Positions 7,893-16,113 of a stretch of 33,450 nucleotides of DNA are shown here, in pieces. Both the position numbers and the translations under genes were made by a program. The notes below the pieces were generated by a model, which saw nothing but the letters and a program-made list of their open reading frames with translations, searched no databases and was not told where the DNA came from. Every line of letters starts with the position of its first letter. The first letter of the stretch is position 1. The stretch is from an uncultured Christensenella sp. Lineage in GTDB: Bacteria; Bacillota; Clostridia; Christensenellales; Pumilibacteraceae. The DNA is taken from positions 1 to 33,450 of the forward strand of contig CATLHE010000016.1 of assembly GCA_949948895.1 (NCBI GenBank), read 5' to 3'.

Positions 7893-7920
7893 AAAAACCC
7901 GCGTCCGAAAGGAAGCGGGT
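7893..7920 (-). terminator. Intrinsic terminator of the threonine ammonia-lyase gene
   Basis: On the minus strand a hairpin (CCCGC / GCGGG outer arms, one mismatch, then TCC / GGA inner arms with a 4-base loop) is followed by five T residues. It lies 17 bases beyond the stop codon. It does not have a T-run in the plus direction. Confidence 0.85.
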
Positions 7921-7936
7921 GGGCATGTAAACACAA

Positions 7937-9133
7937 TCAAAGTATGGCGTAGCCTGCCGCGCGCACCGCATCGATAACGCGCTTGCCGTGCTCGGCTCCC
8001 GACACTTCGCAAGTGATATGAAGGATAGTCTCGTTGAGCGACAGCTCGGCGTTTACTCGGTCGTACTGTATAGCAATAACGTTCGCGCCGAAAGAGGCGA
8101 GTATGCGGCTCACGTTTTCGAGCGAGCCGGGCTTGTCGGGCAGGACGACCGACAGCCGTATCTGCCGTCCTCGGCTCACCAAGCCCTTTTCGATTATCTT
8201 GTGCACGAAACTCACGTCGATATTACCGCCCGACAAAAGACAAACGACCTTTTTGCCGCCGAATATATGACGGTACCTGCCGCAAAGCGCCGCGGCAAGC
8301 CCCGCCGCGCCCGCAGGCTCGACTATCTCTTTCGCGCGCTCGATAAGCGCGATTATGGCGGACGCTATCTCGTCGTCGGAAACGGTGAGTATACCGTCGG
8401 CGTAAGCGTTGATGTACTTCATGGTAATATCCCCGGGACGCTTGACCGCTATACCGTCGGCAATGGTAAATATCTTATCGAGCGCTTTGGTTTTTTTGCC
8501 GAACGATTCGGCAATAGCCGCCGCGCCCTCGGCTTGAACGCCGTACACTTTAACGTTTTTATTGCGGCATTTTGCGGCGAACGCAACGCCCGCAAGCAGC
8601 CCGCCTCCGCCGGCAGGCACGACTATAACGTCGGCGTCGGGTATGTCTTCCATGATCTCGAGCCCCACTGTGCCTTGACCCGCGATAACATCCTCGTCGT
8701 CGAACGGCGGAATGAATACTCCGCCCATAGCTTTGCAGTCGGCGACGGCGCGCTCCTTGGCGTCGTCGAACACGTCGCCGTGTAAAACGACTTTTGCGCC
8801 GTACCCCTCGGTCGCGGATATCTTGGCGATAGGCGTGGATAACGGCATATAAATGACCGCTTCGACCCCGCGCCTGTTCGCCGCAAACGCCACGCCCTGC
8901 GCATGATTACCCGCGGAACAGCTGTATACCGCAGTCCCCGCGCCGAGATCGAGCTTGCTTATCTTATTGAGCGCACCGCGAACTTTGAACGAGCCCGTCT
9001 TTTGCAGGTTCTCGCACTTTAAATAAACGTCTCCGCCCGACATCACCGAAAAAGTCCGAGAATGTTCGAGCGGCGTGTGATGCACCGTTCCCGAAAGCCG
9101 CTCGCGAGCGGCGAGTACGTCGTTTAATTCCAT
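7937..9133 (-). CDS. ilvA: Threonine ammonia-lyase (threonine dehydratase) with ACT domain
   Basis: This PLP enzyme converts L-threonine to 2-oxobutanoate and ammonia, the entry to isoleucine synthesis or to threonine catabolism. It has 398 aa. The PLP Lys is in GSFKVRGA (near residue 50), the phosphate-cradling Gly stretch is PAGGGGLLAG, and SAGNHAQG is also typical. Residues from about 325 on form an ACT domain (the PDKPGSLENVS segment), which gives allosteric control. One ACT-like domain rather than the two long regulatory lobes of E. coli IlvA places it nearer to the roughly 400-aa clostridial form, so tdcB is an alternative name. A perfect consensus promoter ends 9 bases before the ATG with no Shine-Dalgarno site. 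It is a single gene, divergent from mraZ. Confidence 0.94.
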   Translation of the reverse strand: MELNDVLAARERLSGTVHHTPLEHSRTFSVMSGGDVYLKCENLQKTGSFKVRGALNKISKLDLGAGTAVYSCSAGNHAQGVAFAANRRGVEAVIYMPLSTPIAKISATEGYGAKVVLHGDVFDDAKERAVADCKAMGGVFIPPFDDEDVIAGQGTVGLEIMEDIPDADVIVVPAGGGGLLAGVAFAAKCRNKNVKVYGVQAEGAAAIAESFGKKTKALDKIFTIADGIAVKRPGDITMKYINAYADGILTVSDDEIASAIIALIERAKEIVEPAGAAGLAAALCGRYRHIFGGKKVVCLLSGGNIDVSFVHKIIEKGLVSRGRQIRLSVVLPDKPGSLENVSRILASFGANVIAIQYDRVNAELSLNETILHITCEVSGAEHGKRVIDAVRAAGYAIL

Positions 9134-9142
9134 AATGTACTT

Positions 9143-9171
9143 ATTATAAATACTGCTCCGATCATTGTCAA
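9143..9171 (-). promoter_or_regulatory. Consensus promoter of ilvA
   Basis: On the minus strand, TTGACA (9171-9166) and TATAAT (9148-9143) are spaced by exactly 17 bp. Only 9 bases separate the -10 box from the start codon, so the leader would be 0-4 bases long. No T-box or attenuator could fit in such a leader. Confidence 0.85.
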
Positions 9172-9280
9172 TTAAATAGACGGATCTATACGCCCCGCGC
9201 CCGTATATGTCAAGGCACGGTAAATCATACAGTCGAATTATATAATATCCCGTTAAAATTTCTCGGAAAAAATTAAATAA

Positions 9281-9310
9281 AATGGTTAAAAATGGTTGAA
9301 AATGGTTAAT
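9281..9310 (+). promoter_or_regulatory. Three 10-bp direct repeats, probable MraZ operator
   Basis: AATGGTT followed by three variable A/G/T bases occurs at 9281, 9291 and 9301, so one TGGTT core falls on each helical turn. The second copy contains the start of the -35 box of the mraZ promoter. MraZ proteins are known to bind arrays of short direct repeats (TGGGN cores with 10-bp periodicity in E. coli) in front of their own gene. The match of period, copy number and position supports autoregulation here with a TGGTT core. Confidence 0.75.
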
Positions 9311-9324
9311 GAGTGTGCTATAAT
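9296..9324 (+). promoter_or_regulatory. Promoter of the division/wall cluster
   Basis: TTGAAA (9296-9301) and TATAAT (9319-9324) are spaced by 17 bp. The -35 box lies within the presumed MraZ operator. The leader of about 40 bases holds GAGGAGA at 9357-9363 as ribosome site. Confidence 0.85.
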
Positions 9325-9369
9325 AACCGAAATGGCTGATAAGAGCCGATATGCACGAGGAGACGGGAA

Positions 9370-9789
9370 TTGTTTTTCGGAGAATATCATCACCAAATAG
9401 ATGATAAAGGACGGTTGAGAATACCGCCCCGTTTCCGCGCGTTGCTCGGCGAAGAGCCTATGATGACCGTCGGCTTTGAAAAGTGCATCATGATATACAC
9501 CAAAGACGACTTCGATAAATACGTATACGGGCGTTTGGAGCAGACCGACTTTCTCAACCTCAATGCCGGCGACATAAAACGCGTGCTGTTTTCCAAAACG
9601 CAGCGCATAGAGGAAGACAAGCAGGGCAGGGTCGCCATCAACCCCATACTTATTGCCGAGTGCGGTTTGAAAAAGAACGTTATCACCATCGGCGCTATGG
9701 ACCACGCCGAGATATGGGACGAGGACGCTTACAAAGAGCACATGGCAGCCATCGATATCAAAAAGGTGCTTTCGGCGTTTGAAACATGA
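9370..9789 (+). CDS. mraZ: Transcriptional regulator MraZ
   Basis: This 139-aa DNA-binding regulator is the usual first gene of the dcw cluster. It has two SpoVT/AbrB-type half domains, each with a DxxxR motif: DDKGRLRIP near residue 15 and DKQGRVAIN near residue 85. The start is a TTG at 9370 giving the family's standard N-terminus MFFGEYHH, with GAGGAGA six bases upstream. The stop overlaps the rsmH start codon (ATGA), indicating translational coupling. Three 10-bp repeats at 9281-9310 overlap the promoter and are the likely binding sites for autorepression. MraZ is known to repress its own cluster in E. coli. Confidence 0.97.
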   Translation: MFFGEYHHQIDDKGRLRIPPRFRALLGEEPMMTVGFEKCIMIYTKDDFDKYVYGRLEQTDFLNLNAGDIKRVLFSKTQRIEEDKQGRVAINPILIAECGLKKNVITIGAMDHAEIWDEDAYKEHMAAIDIKKVLSAFET

Positions 9790-10685
9790 GCTATCACGTT
9801 CCGATCATGGCGAGCGAGGTAATAACCGCGCTGGCGATAAAAAAGGACGGGCTGTACTTGGACGCCACGCTCGGCGGCGGCGGACATACGCGGGCGATAC
9901 TCGAAGCGGGCGGAAAGGTCGTTGGCATAGACCGCGACGACGATGCGCTCGAGCACTGCAAAGCCACGCTTAACGGCGGGGTAACGTACATTAAAGGTCA
10001 ATACGAGGATGCGGCGAAACTTCTTCGCGCCGCCGAAATATTTTCGGTTTCGGGCGCTGTCATGGATCTCGGCGTATCTTCGCATCAGCTCGATGACGGC
10101 GCGCGCGGCTTTTCGTATATGCGCGACGGTGCGCTCGATATGCGTATGGACAGAACGCAAAAGCTTTCCGCGTACGACGTGGTAAACGGGTACTCGGAAG
10201 AAGAGCTCGTTCGCATACTGTGGGAGTATGGCGAGGAGCGGTTCTCGCGGCGCATAGCTTCCTCAATAGTGCGCGCGCGTGCGAAAGAGGACATAAACTC
10301 CACCGTCGAGCTTGCCGAAATAATAGCGGCGTCCGTGCCGCACCGCGTTGGCGGGCATCCCGCAAAAAAGAGCTTTCAAGCTATCCGTATAGAAGTCAAC
10401 GGCGAGCTCAGCGGGCTCAGAGCCGCGCTTGACGGGATATTCGGCATGATAGAGCGCGGCGGGCGATTGGCTGTGATAACTTTTCATTCGCTCGAAGACC
10501 GCATAGTAAAAACGGCGTTTGCCGATTACGCCACAGACTGCATTTGTCCCAAAAGCCTTCCCGTTTGCGTGTGCGATCACCGCGCTACGGGCAGGATAAT
10601 AGGCAGATATAAACCGTCGCAAGACGAACTCAACGCGAACCCGCGTGCCAAAAGCTCAACGCTTCGCGTGATAGAAAAACTGTAA
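9786..10685 (+). CDS. rsmH: 16S rRNA (cytosine1402-N4)-methyltransferase RsmH (MraW)
   Basis: This enzyme methylates N4 of C1402 in the decoding centre of 16S rRNA using S-adenosylmethionine. At 299 aa it has the normal family length. The SAM-binding motif is DATLGGGGHT near residue 25-34, followed by VGIDRDDDAL; the FSYMRDGALDMRMD and FHSLEDR segments are RsmH hallmarks, and the C-terminus ends in the typical NPRAKSSTLR segment. It overlaps mraZ by 4 bases and is followed after 13 bases by the FtsL-like gene. It is the second gene of the dcw cluster. Confidence 0.97.
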   Translation: MSYHVPIMASEVITALAIKKDGLYLDATLGGGGHTRAILEAGGKVVGIDRDDDALEHCKATLNGGVTYIKGQYEDAAKLLRAAEIFSVSGAVMDLGVSSHQLDDGARGFSYMRDGALDMRMDRTQKLSAYDVVNGYSEEELVRILWEYGEERFSRRIASSIVRARAKEDINSTVELAEIIAASVPHRVGGHPAKKSFQAIRIEVNGELSGLRAALDGIFGMIERGGRLAVITFHSLEDRIVKTAFADYATDCICPKSLPVCVCDHRATGRIIGRYKPSQDELNANPRAKSSTLRVIEKL

Positions 10686-10698
10686 GGAAGGAAACACC

Positions 10699-11454
10699 AT
10701 GATAATCACAAGACGGCAAGCAACAACAGATGCTGAAAGACGGGGCGGCTACGCGGGCGAGCGTATCGTCTCCGATACCGCGTTGAATGCGGAAGTTCCT
10801 TCCGAGGCCGTAAGCGACAGCATTATCGGGAACGCCCAGCCCGTAGAGGACATCAGACTGCGCGAAAAACCTTCCGTAGCGCAGGACTTTAGATATACCA
10901 CAAGAGAAGCGATGGTAGTTCCGCCCGCAGTCGAGCCGAAAAAGAATCTCCCGCCGCGCCCCGAAAAGGCAAAGCGCGCGCACGAGAAAGACGACATCAT
11001 GCCGACCTTAAAGACGCGCAGCGTGCTTTCCACACCCATCGAAGAGGACGTACAACCAATCGAGCTCAACGACGCGGTGCCGACCAAAAGACAGCGCACT
11101 CAGCTCAGTCCCAAAATCAAAGTCATGCTTTTCGTGTATCTCGCGATCGCGCTCGTGCTCGCGGTAGCGGTCATCGCGACGGGCGTATCCATATCCAAAG
11201 CGACGGCGGCGGCAGACACGCTTGCGCAGGAGATAGCGGCAAAGCAAACGCTTATAGCCAATCAGCAGACGGATATAGCTGCTTCCACCGACCCCGACGC
11301 TATACGCGACGAAGCGATAAACCTCGGCATGACGTATGCGGGCGATCCTGCGGGAAGCGCGACAACGGTAGGTAAAGTCGAATATCCCGATCCCCCCGTA
11401 CACACAAACGGTTTCGACGGCTTCTGCGACTGGCTGACCCGCGTGCTCATGTAA
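10699..11454 (+). CDS. FtsL/DivIC-like septum protein with long N-terminal extension
   Basis: This 251-aa bitopic protein is identified mainly by position between rsmH and the division PBP, where ftsL always sits, and by topology: one TM helix (about 142-165) followed by a short helical, Ala/Gln-rich segment. FtsL bridges the septal PBP and FtsW through its extracellular coiled coil. Two things are odd. The cytoplasmic N-terminal part is about 140 residues, charged and Pro-rich and probably disordered, whereas FtsL proteins usually have a short one. The extracellular coil is short (about 35 residues). The start at 10699 has AAGGAAGG about 7 bases upstream. A terminator follows, so this is the end of the first transcription unit. 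Confidence 0.65.
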   Translation: MIITRRQATTDAERRGGYAGERIVSDTALNAEVPSEAVSDSIIGNAQPVEDIRLREKPSVAQDFRYTTREAMVVPPAVEPKKNLPPRPEKAKRAHEKDDIMPTLKTRSVLSTPIEEDVQPIELNDAVPTKRQRTQLSPKIKVMLFVYLAIALVLAVAVIATGVSISKATAAADTLAQEIAAKQTLIANQQTDIAASTDPDAIRDEAINLGMTYAGDPAGSATTVGKVEYPDPPVHTNGFDGFCDWLTRVLM

Positions 11455-11472
11455 ATAAGAAATAAGATAACC

Positions 11473-11501
11473 ACCGACGTCGATAAGGCGTCGGTTTTTT
11501 T
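11473..11501 (+). terminator. Intrinsic terminator inside the dcw cluster
   Basis: A 7-bp stem (ACCGACG / CGTCGGT) with a 9-base loop is followed by a run of seven T residues. It separates mraZ-rsmH-ftsL-like from the PBP gene, so the cluster is split into at least two units. A TATAAT at 11582-11587, with a poor -35 region, may restart transcription. Confidence 0.88.
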
Positions 11502-11606
11502 GTTGAGCGAAAACCGCGTCCGTAAACGGTTTATATATCGCGGAGAAAATGAAAAGTATTCTCTTAACGCCGATGCTTGCATATAATAGCGTGCTATGGA
11601 GGGCTT

Positions 11607-13493
11607 ATGAAAGCGGGCGCGGTCACGATGCGAAAGAGGATACTTATAGCGTTTATCGCTCTGTGTTGCGTTTTTCTCGCACTGTTCGGGCGGCTTTTTT
11701 ACATTCAGATAATAGACGGCAAAGAGCTTAAGATCAAGGCGGCGGAGCAGTGGTATCGCGATCTTCCGCTCAAAGCGGAGCGCGGCAAGATACTCGACAG
11801 AAACGGGAACGTGCTTGCGGACAGCCGCGACGTGTTCACGCTGTATGCGCGTCCCAACGCCGTAAAAAACAAGGAAGAAGCGGCGCGCGTGATATCCGAT
11901 ACTTTGGAGCTCGGCTATGACAGCGTGCTCGAAAAGCTTTCGTCGTCCGTCGGAGAGGTCACTATAAAGCGCAAGATAGATGCGCAAACGGCATACTCGC
12001 TCCGTGAAAGAAACGTAGCGGGGCTTTATTATACGCTTGACACAAAGCGCAACTATCCTTACGGTACGTCGCTGTCTCAGATACTCGGGTTTACCAATAT
12101 CGACAACGTCGGACAATCGGGTTTGGAGAGCTATTACGACAAATACCTCACGGGCGTGGACGGGTTTGCTTATACGCCGACCGATATAGCGGGGCGCGAG
12201 ATCCCGGGCGGCGCAACTCGGTACGTTCCGGGCGTTGCGGGCTGCGATCTGACGCTTTCGATAGACCTTAATATACAGCGCTTTGCGGAAAGCGCTGTAA
12301 CTGCGGCGGCTACCGAATTTTCGGCTAAGTCTGCGTCCATGATAGTCATGGATGTCAATACCGGCGGAATACTCGCCATGGCTAAGAACCCGTCGTTCGA
12401 TCTTAACGATCCGCCGCGTAACGATCTCGATTTACTCAATTCCCTGTCGCGAAACACCATGATAGTGGACATGTACGAGCCAGGCTCTACGTTCAAGATT
12501 TTCACGACCGCGGCGGCATTGGAAGCGGGCGTGGTAAACGACAACGACACGTTTTATTGCGCGGGGTCGCGCACGGTGGACGGACAGCGCATACGCTGTT
12601 GGCGTTCGATAGGGCACGGCAGTCAGCACATTGCCGAGGGCGTAAAAAACTCGTGCAACTGCGTGTTTATGGATCTTGCGTCCAGACTGGGCACGTCGCG
12701 GTTTTATGACGCTCTGCATAAGTTCGGGCTAGGCAAAAAGACGGGCGTGGACTTTGCGGGAGAAAGCGGCGGCATGCTCATGAACGAGTCGGCGGTAAAG
12801 CCCGTCGATCTTGCGCGTATCGGGTTCGGTCAGGCGGTTGCGGTCACGCCGTTACAGCTTATAACGGGCGTATGCTCGGTGGTAAACGGCGGAACGCTGT
12901 ATAAGCCGTATCTCGTTTCGTCCGTCGATTCTTACGACGGCAAGAATCTCGCGACGCGTCTTCCCGAAGCCGTCGGGCGCACGGTGAGCGAAGCTACTTC
13001 GGCTAAAATGCGCGAGTACTTAGTGGGCGTCGTTGCGAACGGCGGCGGAAGCAAGGCGGGAGTTGCGGGGTATGCGATAGGCGGCAAAACGGGCACGGCG
13101 CAAAAGTACGTCAACGGTGCGATAGCTCAGGGTAAGTATGTTTCGTCGTTTATAGGTTTCGCGCCCGCAAACGACCCCAAGTACGCCGTGCTTATGATAG
13201 TCGACGAGCCGCAAGGCTATATGTATTACGGCAGTCTCGTCGCCGCACCGTATGCGGGCAGAACGTTTGCCAAGATATTCGACTACACGGGATTGAAACC
13301 CACGGCGGCGGAGGACGTCGAGACCACGTTCATGCCCGACGTTTTGGGACTTTCGGCTGAAGAAGCAGTCGCCGTTCTGGAAAACGCCAAGCTGTCGGTG
13401 GAAACGGTGGGCGAAGGTAAAGTCGTTTCTCAAACGCCCGCGCCCAAAACAGAAATAGCGGTAAACGACACGGTGCTTATAAGGTGCGTATGA
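11607..13493 (+). CDS. Class B penicillin-binding protein with one PASTA domain (FtsI/PBP2B/SpoVD-like)
   Basis: This monofunctional DD-transpeptidase cross-links peptidoglycan at the septum or, if SpoVD-like, in the spore cortex. With the ATG at 11607 it has 628 aa. An N-terminal TM anchor (about 10-30) is followed by the dimerisation domain (about 45-210) and the transpeptidase domain with S294-x-x-K (STFK), SCN at 349-351 in the SxN position, and K494-T-G. The last 60 residues are a single PASTA domain (FMPDVLGLSAEEA onward). The ATG at 11607 follows GGAGGG; an ATG at 11628 is an alternative. One PASTA domain is the SpoVD pattern, but SpoVD and FtsI cannot be told apart by eye. Confidence 0.93.
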   Translation: MKAGAVTMRKRILIAFIALCCVFLALFGRLFYIQIIDGKELKIKAAEQWYRDLPLKAERGKILDRNGNVLADSRDVFTLYARPNAVKNKEEAARVISDTLELGYDSVLEKLSSSVGEVTIKRKIDAQTAYSLRERNVAGLYYTLDTKRNYPYGTSLSQILGFTNIDNVGQSGLESYYDKYLTGVDGFAYTPTDIAGREIPGGATRYVPGVAGCDLTLSIDLNIQRFAESAVTAAATEFSAKSASMIVMDVNTGGILAMAKNPSFDLNDPPRNDLDLLNSLSRNTMIVDMYEPGSTFKIFTTAAALEAGVVNDNDTFYCAGSRTVDGQRIRCWRSIGHGSQHIAEGVKNSCNCVFMDLASRLGTSRFYDALHKFGLGKKTGVDFAGESGGMLMNESAVKPVDLARIGFGQAVAVTPLQLITGVCSVVNGGTLYKPYLVSSVDSYDGKNLATRLPEAVGRTVSEATSAKMREYLVGVVANGGGSKAGVAGYAIGGKTGTAQKYVNGAIAQGKYVSSFIGFAPANDPKYAVLMIVDEPQGYMYYGSLVAAPYAGRTFAKIFDYTGLKPTAAEDVETTFMPDVLGLSAEEAVAVLENAKLSVETVGEGKVVSQTPAPKTEIAVNDTVLIRCV

Positions 13494-13537
13494 GCATTTT
13501 ACGATTGTCGGGCAATAAAAGAAACTGCCGAATAATG

Positions 13538-13575
13538 CGTTAATTTGCAAAAGCCGTGCAAGTTTGCCATTAACG
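13538..13575 (+). other. Nested inverted repeat between the PBP gene and murE
   Basis: CGTTAAT (13538-13544) pairs with ATTAACG (13569-13575), and inside it TTGCA (13545-13549) pairs with TGCAA (13557-13561) around a 7-base loop. No T-run follows, so it is not a standard terminator. It lies in a 120-bp gap with no gene. It could be a structured leader element or chance. Confidence 0.3.
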
Positions 13576-13613
13576 GGCTAAAATAAACATATACTTTGTC
13601 GGGAGGGCGGGCA

Positions 13614-15050
13614 ATGCAGCTTAGCGAATTGGGATTTGACGTTCCCGAATGTGACGATATACAAATAGAAGGGCTTGCCTCGGACAGCTCCAAAGTAAAA
13701 GAGGGTTACGTTTTCTTTTGTCTTGTCGGCAGAGACAACGACGGGCACACTTTTGCCGCCGACGCTTTGAGTAGAGGTGCGGTCGCGCTCGTCGTTGAAC
13801 GTCGGCTCGCGCTCGACTGCATACAGATAGAAGTGGACGACAGCAGGAGCGCACTTAGCCTCGCGGCGTGCGCGTTTTACGGCAATCCATCCAAGCGTTT
13901 AAAGATAATAGGGCTTACGGGCACAAACGGCAAAACGACTACCACGTATATCGTCAAAAGCATAATAGAGGCGGCGGGCAAGTCCTGCGGGCTGATAGGC
14001 ACAAACGCCGTCGAGTATGCGGGAAGCAAACTCCCCGCAACGCTCACTACGCCCGATCCCATCGACCTTCAGCGCACGCTTTTCGACATGGCGGAAGCGG
14101 GCGTCGAGTATGTGGTCATGGAAGTGTCCGCGCACGCGCTCGCGCTTAAAAAGGTGGACGGCATAGTATACGAAGTAGCGGCGTTTACCAATTTTTCGCG
14201 CGATCATCTCGACTTTTTCGGCGATATGGAGTCGTACGCCGCGGCTAAGCGGTTGCTGTTTACGCCCGAGCATGCGCGCACCGCGGTCATAAACGCCGAC
14301 GATGCGCTCGGCGCGGAACTTATAAAAAACTCCAAGCTTCACGTGATAACTTACGGCGTGGACAATCCTTCCGACGTATTCGGTATAGATCTTGCCATGA
14401 GCGCGTACGGGCTCAGTTACGTGATAAACGTATTCGACAGCGTGGGCGACGTCAAGTTCAACTTGACGGGGCGGTTCAATATGTACAACACGCTCTGCGC
14501 GGCGGCGGTCGCGTCGGCGTTGGAATTGCCGTTTTCTGCGGTGCTCGGCGGCATACGCAACGTTAAAAAGATAGACGGGCGATTCAATATAATCAACACC
14601 GCAAGATGCAACGTGATAATCGACTTCGCGCACACAGACGACGGCATAGCCAATATCCTTCGCGCCATTCGCGAGTTTGCGCCCGCAAAAATAATCACGG
14701 TGTTCGGTTGCGGCGGCAATCGCGACAAGACCAAGCGCGCGGTCATGGGCAAAATAGTCTCCACAATGAGCGATTACTGTTTTGTCACGAGCGATAACCC
14801 GAGGTTCGAGCCGCCCGTGGATATAATCCGCCAAATAGAGCAGGGCATAAAAGAGATAGGCGGCACTAACTATACGACCGTAGTGGACAGAAAAGAGGCT
14901 ATACGCGCCGCGCTCGAAATGGCTGAAAAGGACGATATAGTCTTGATAGCGGGCAAGGGCGCGGAACAGTATAACGACGTAATGGGCAAGAAACAGCCGT
15001 ATAACGACGAGCGTTACGTGATGGAGATAGCGGGAGAAAACGGATTTTGA
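13614..15050 (+). CDS. murE: UDP-MurNAc-tripeptide ligase MurE (meso-diaminopimelate type)
   Basis: This cytoplasmic Mur ligase adds the third amino acid to UDP-MurNAc-L-Ala-D-Glu. It has 478 aa with the ATG at 13614, which has GGGAGGG six bases upstream; an in-frame TTG at 13596 is less likely. The ATP loop TGTNGKTT is at 102-109. The substrate-selecting motif is DNPR at 394-397, the form known from meso-DAP-adding enzymes rather than the Lys-adding ones. The segment usually reading HTPDG is HTDDG here (340-343). Its stop overlaps the TTG start of mraY by 4 bases. murF, which often follows murE, is missing at this place. Confidence 0.95.
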   Translation: MQLSELGFDVPECDDIQIEGLASDSSKVKEGYVFFCLVGRDNDGHTFAADALSRGAVALVVERRLALDCIQIEVDDSRSALSLAACAFYGNPSKRLKIIGLTGTNGKTTTTYIVKSIIEAAGKSCGLIGTNAVEYAGSKLPATLTTPDPIDLQRTLFDMAEAGVEYVVMEVSAHALALKKVDGIVYEVAAFTNFSRDHLDFFGDMESYAAAKRLLFTPEHARTAVINADDALGAELIKNSKLHVITYGVDNPSDVFGIDLAMSAYGLSYVINVFDSVGDVKFNLTGRFNMYNTLCAAAVASALELPFSAVLGGIRNVKKIDGRFNIINTARCNVIIDFAHTDDGIANILRAIREFAPAKIITVFGCGGNRDKTKRAVMGKIVSTMSDYCFVTSDNPRFEPPVDIIRQIEQGIKEIGGTNYTTVVDRKEAIRAALEMAEKDDIVLIAGKGAEQYNDVMGKKQPYNDERYVMEIAGENGF

Positions 15051-16036
15051 TAGCTGTACTTTGCGGGTTTCTAACGGCGTTTTTGACCGCGCTTTTATTG
15101 CTCCCCGCAAACGTCAGGCTTGTTAAGCGTCTCAAAGCGGGGCAACCGATACTGTCGTACGTAGACAATCACAAGTCCAAGTCGGGCACTCCGACCATGG
15201 GCGGCATTTCCATTGTTCTGTCGCTTTTTACCGCGCTGTTTTACACTGGGCACGACGGCAATGCGGCGTATATCATAGTTATAGTCACGCTCGGTTATGC
15301 GCTTATCGGGTTTATAGACGACTTTATAAAAGTACGGTATAAAAACAATAAAGGGCTTTCGGCGGCGCAAAAACTGATTTTTCAGATAATACTCGCCGTT
15401 ATAGTCTCGGTATATGCGTATTACGACCCCGAGATCGGATCGTCGGTGTTTGTGCCGTTCGCGCCAAAAACCATAGAGCTCGGACGGTTCGCGCCCTTGT
15501 ATTACGTGTTTATATTTTCGGCGTTTACAAATGCAGTGAATCTTACCGACGGGCTGGACGGCTTGGCGGCGTCGGTGACCGCGACCAACGCGCTTTTCGT
15601 GTGCGTGATCATGGGTATAGCCATGTTTGCAGGCGTAGTGTCGGGCGCGGCGGCGTCCGATATAGTGGTGCTTTGCGCCGCGCTAGGCGGCAGTCTTTGC
15701 GCGTTTTTGTGCTTTAACACCCACCCCGCGCGCATATTCATGGGCGATACCGGCTCGATGGCGCTCGGCGGATTTTTGGCGTGCGTTGCCATATTCAGCA
15801 GAATGTCTCTCAGCATGCTCTTGATAGGCATAATGTACGTAGCGTCCACGTTGTCCGTTATCATTCAGGTCATTGTGTTCAAGATCACGGGCAAGAGAGT
15901 GTTTTTAATGGCGCCGCTCCATCATCACTTCGAGCGCAAAGGCGTGTTCGAAGGGAAGATAACTGTGATATACACGCTTGTGACCATAGTGTGCGGTATA
16001 GTGACCGCCGCGCTCATGATAGTGCTTTACGCGTAG
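15047..16036 (+). CDS. mraY: Phospho-N-acetylmuramoyl-pentapeptide transferase MraY
   Basis: This integral membrane enzyme transfers phospho-MurNAc-pentapeptide to undecaprenyl phosphate, forming lipid I. At 329 aa it is of normal length with about ten TM segments. Visible motifs are the SKSGTPTMGG segment near residue 45-54, FIDDFIK, NLTDGLDG at 165-172 and the HHHFE motif from residue 292. The start is TTG at 15047, inside the murE stop region (TTGA overlap), with GGGAG about 10 bases upstream, so it is translationally coupled to murE. An untranslated gap of 77 bp separates it from murD. Confidence 0.96.
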   Translation: MIAVLCGFLTAFLTALLLLPANVRLVKRLKAGQPILSYVDNHKSKSGTPTMGGISIVLSLFTALFYTGHDGNAAYIIVIVTLGYALIGFIDDFIKVRYKNNKGLSAAQKLIFQIILAVIVSVYAYYDPEIGSSVFVPFAPKTIELGRFAPLYYVFIFSAFTNAVNLTDGLDGLAASVTATNALFVCVIMGIAMFAGVVSGAAASDIVVLCAALGGSLCAFLCFNTHPARIFMGDTGSMALGGFLACVAIFSRMSLSMLLIGIMYVASTLSVIIQVIVFKITGKRVFLMAPLHHHFERKGVFEGKITVIYTLVTIVCGIVTAALMIVLYA

Positions 16037-16107
16037 GACATAGCTACATATACTTTGCGATACGTCGCCGCCGTGCAATTCTAAATATGCCGCGCGCTTC
16101 ATACAAT
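16026..16107 (+). promoter_or_regulatory. Possible murD promoters
   Basis: Two candidates are seen. TTTACG (16026-16031) and TATACT (16049-16054) are spaced by 17 bp. Closer to the gene, TACAAT (16102-16107) lies 6 bases before the murD ATG, with only a weak TTCTAA (16079-16084) at 17 bp. The second would yield a leaderless mRNA as inferred for other genes in this window. Both are of modest quality. Confidence 0.4.
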
Positions 16108-16113
16108 TATGTT

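Noticed and set aside
15781-16113. N-terminal extension of murD into mraY
   Set aside because: It is open by chance; the residues come from the mraY region in another frame and do not resemble a Mur ligase.
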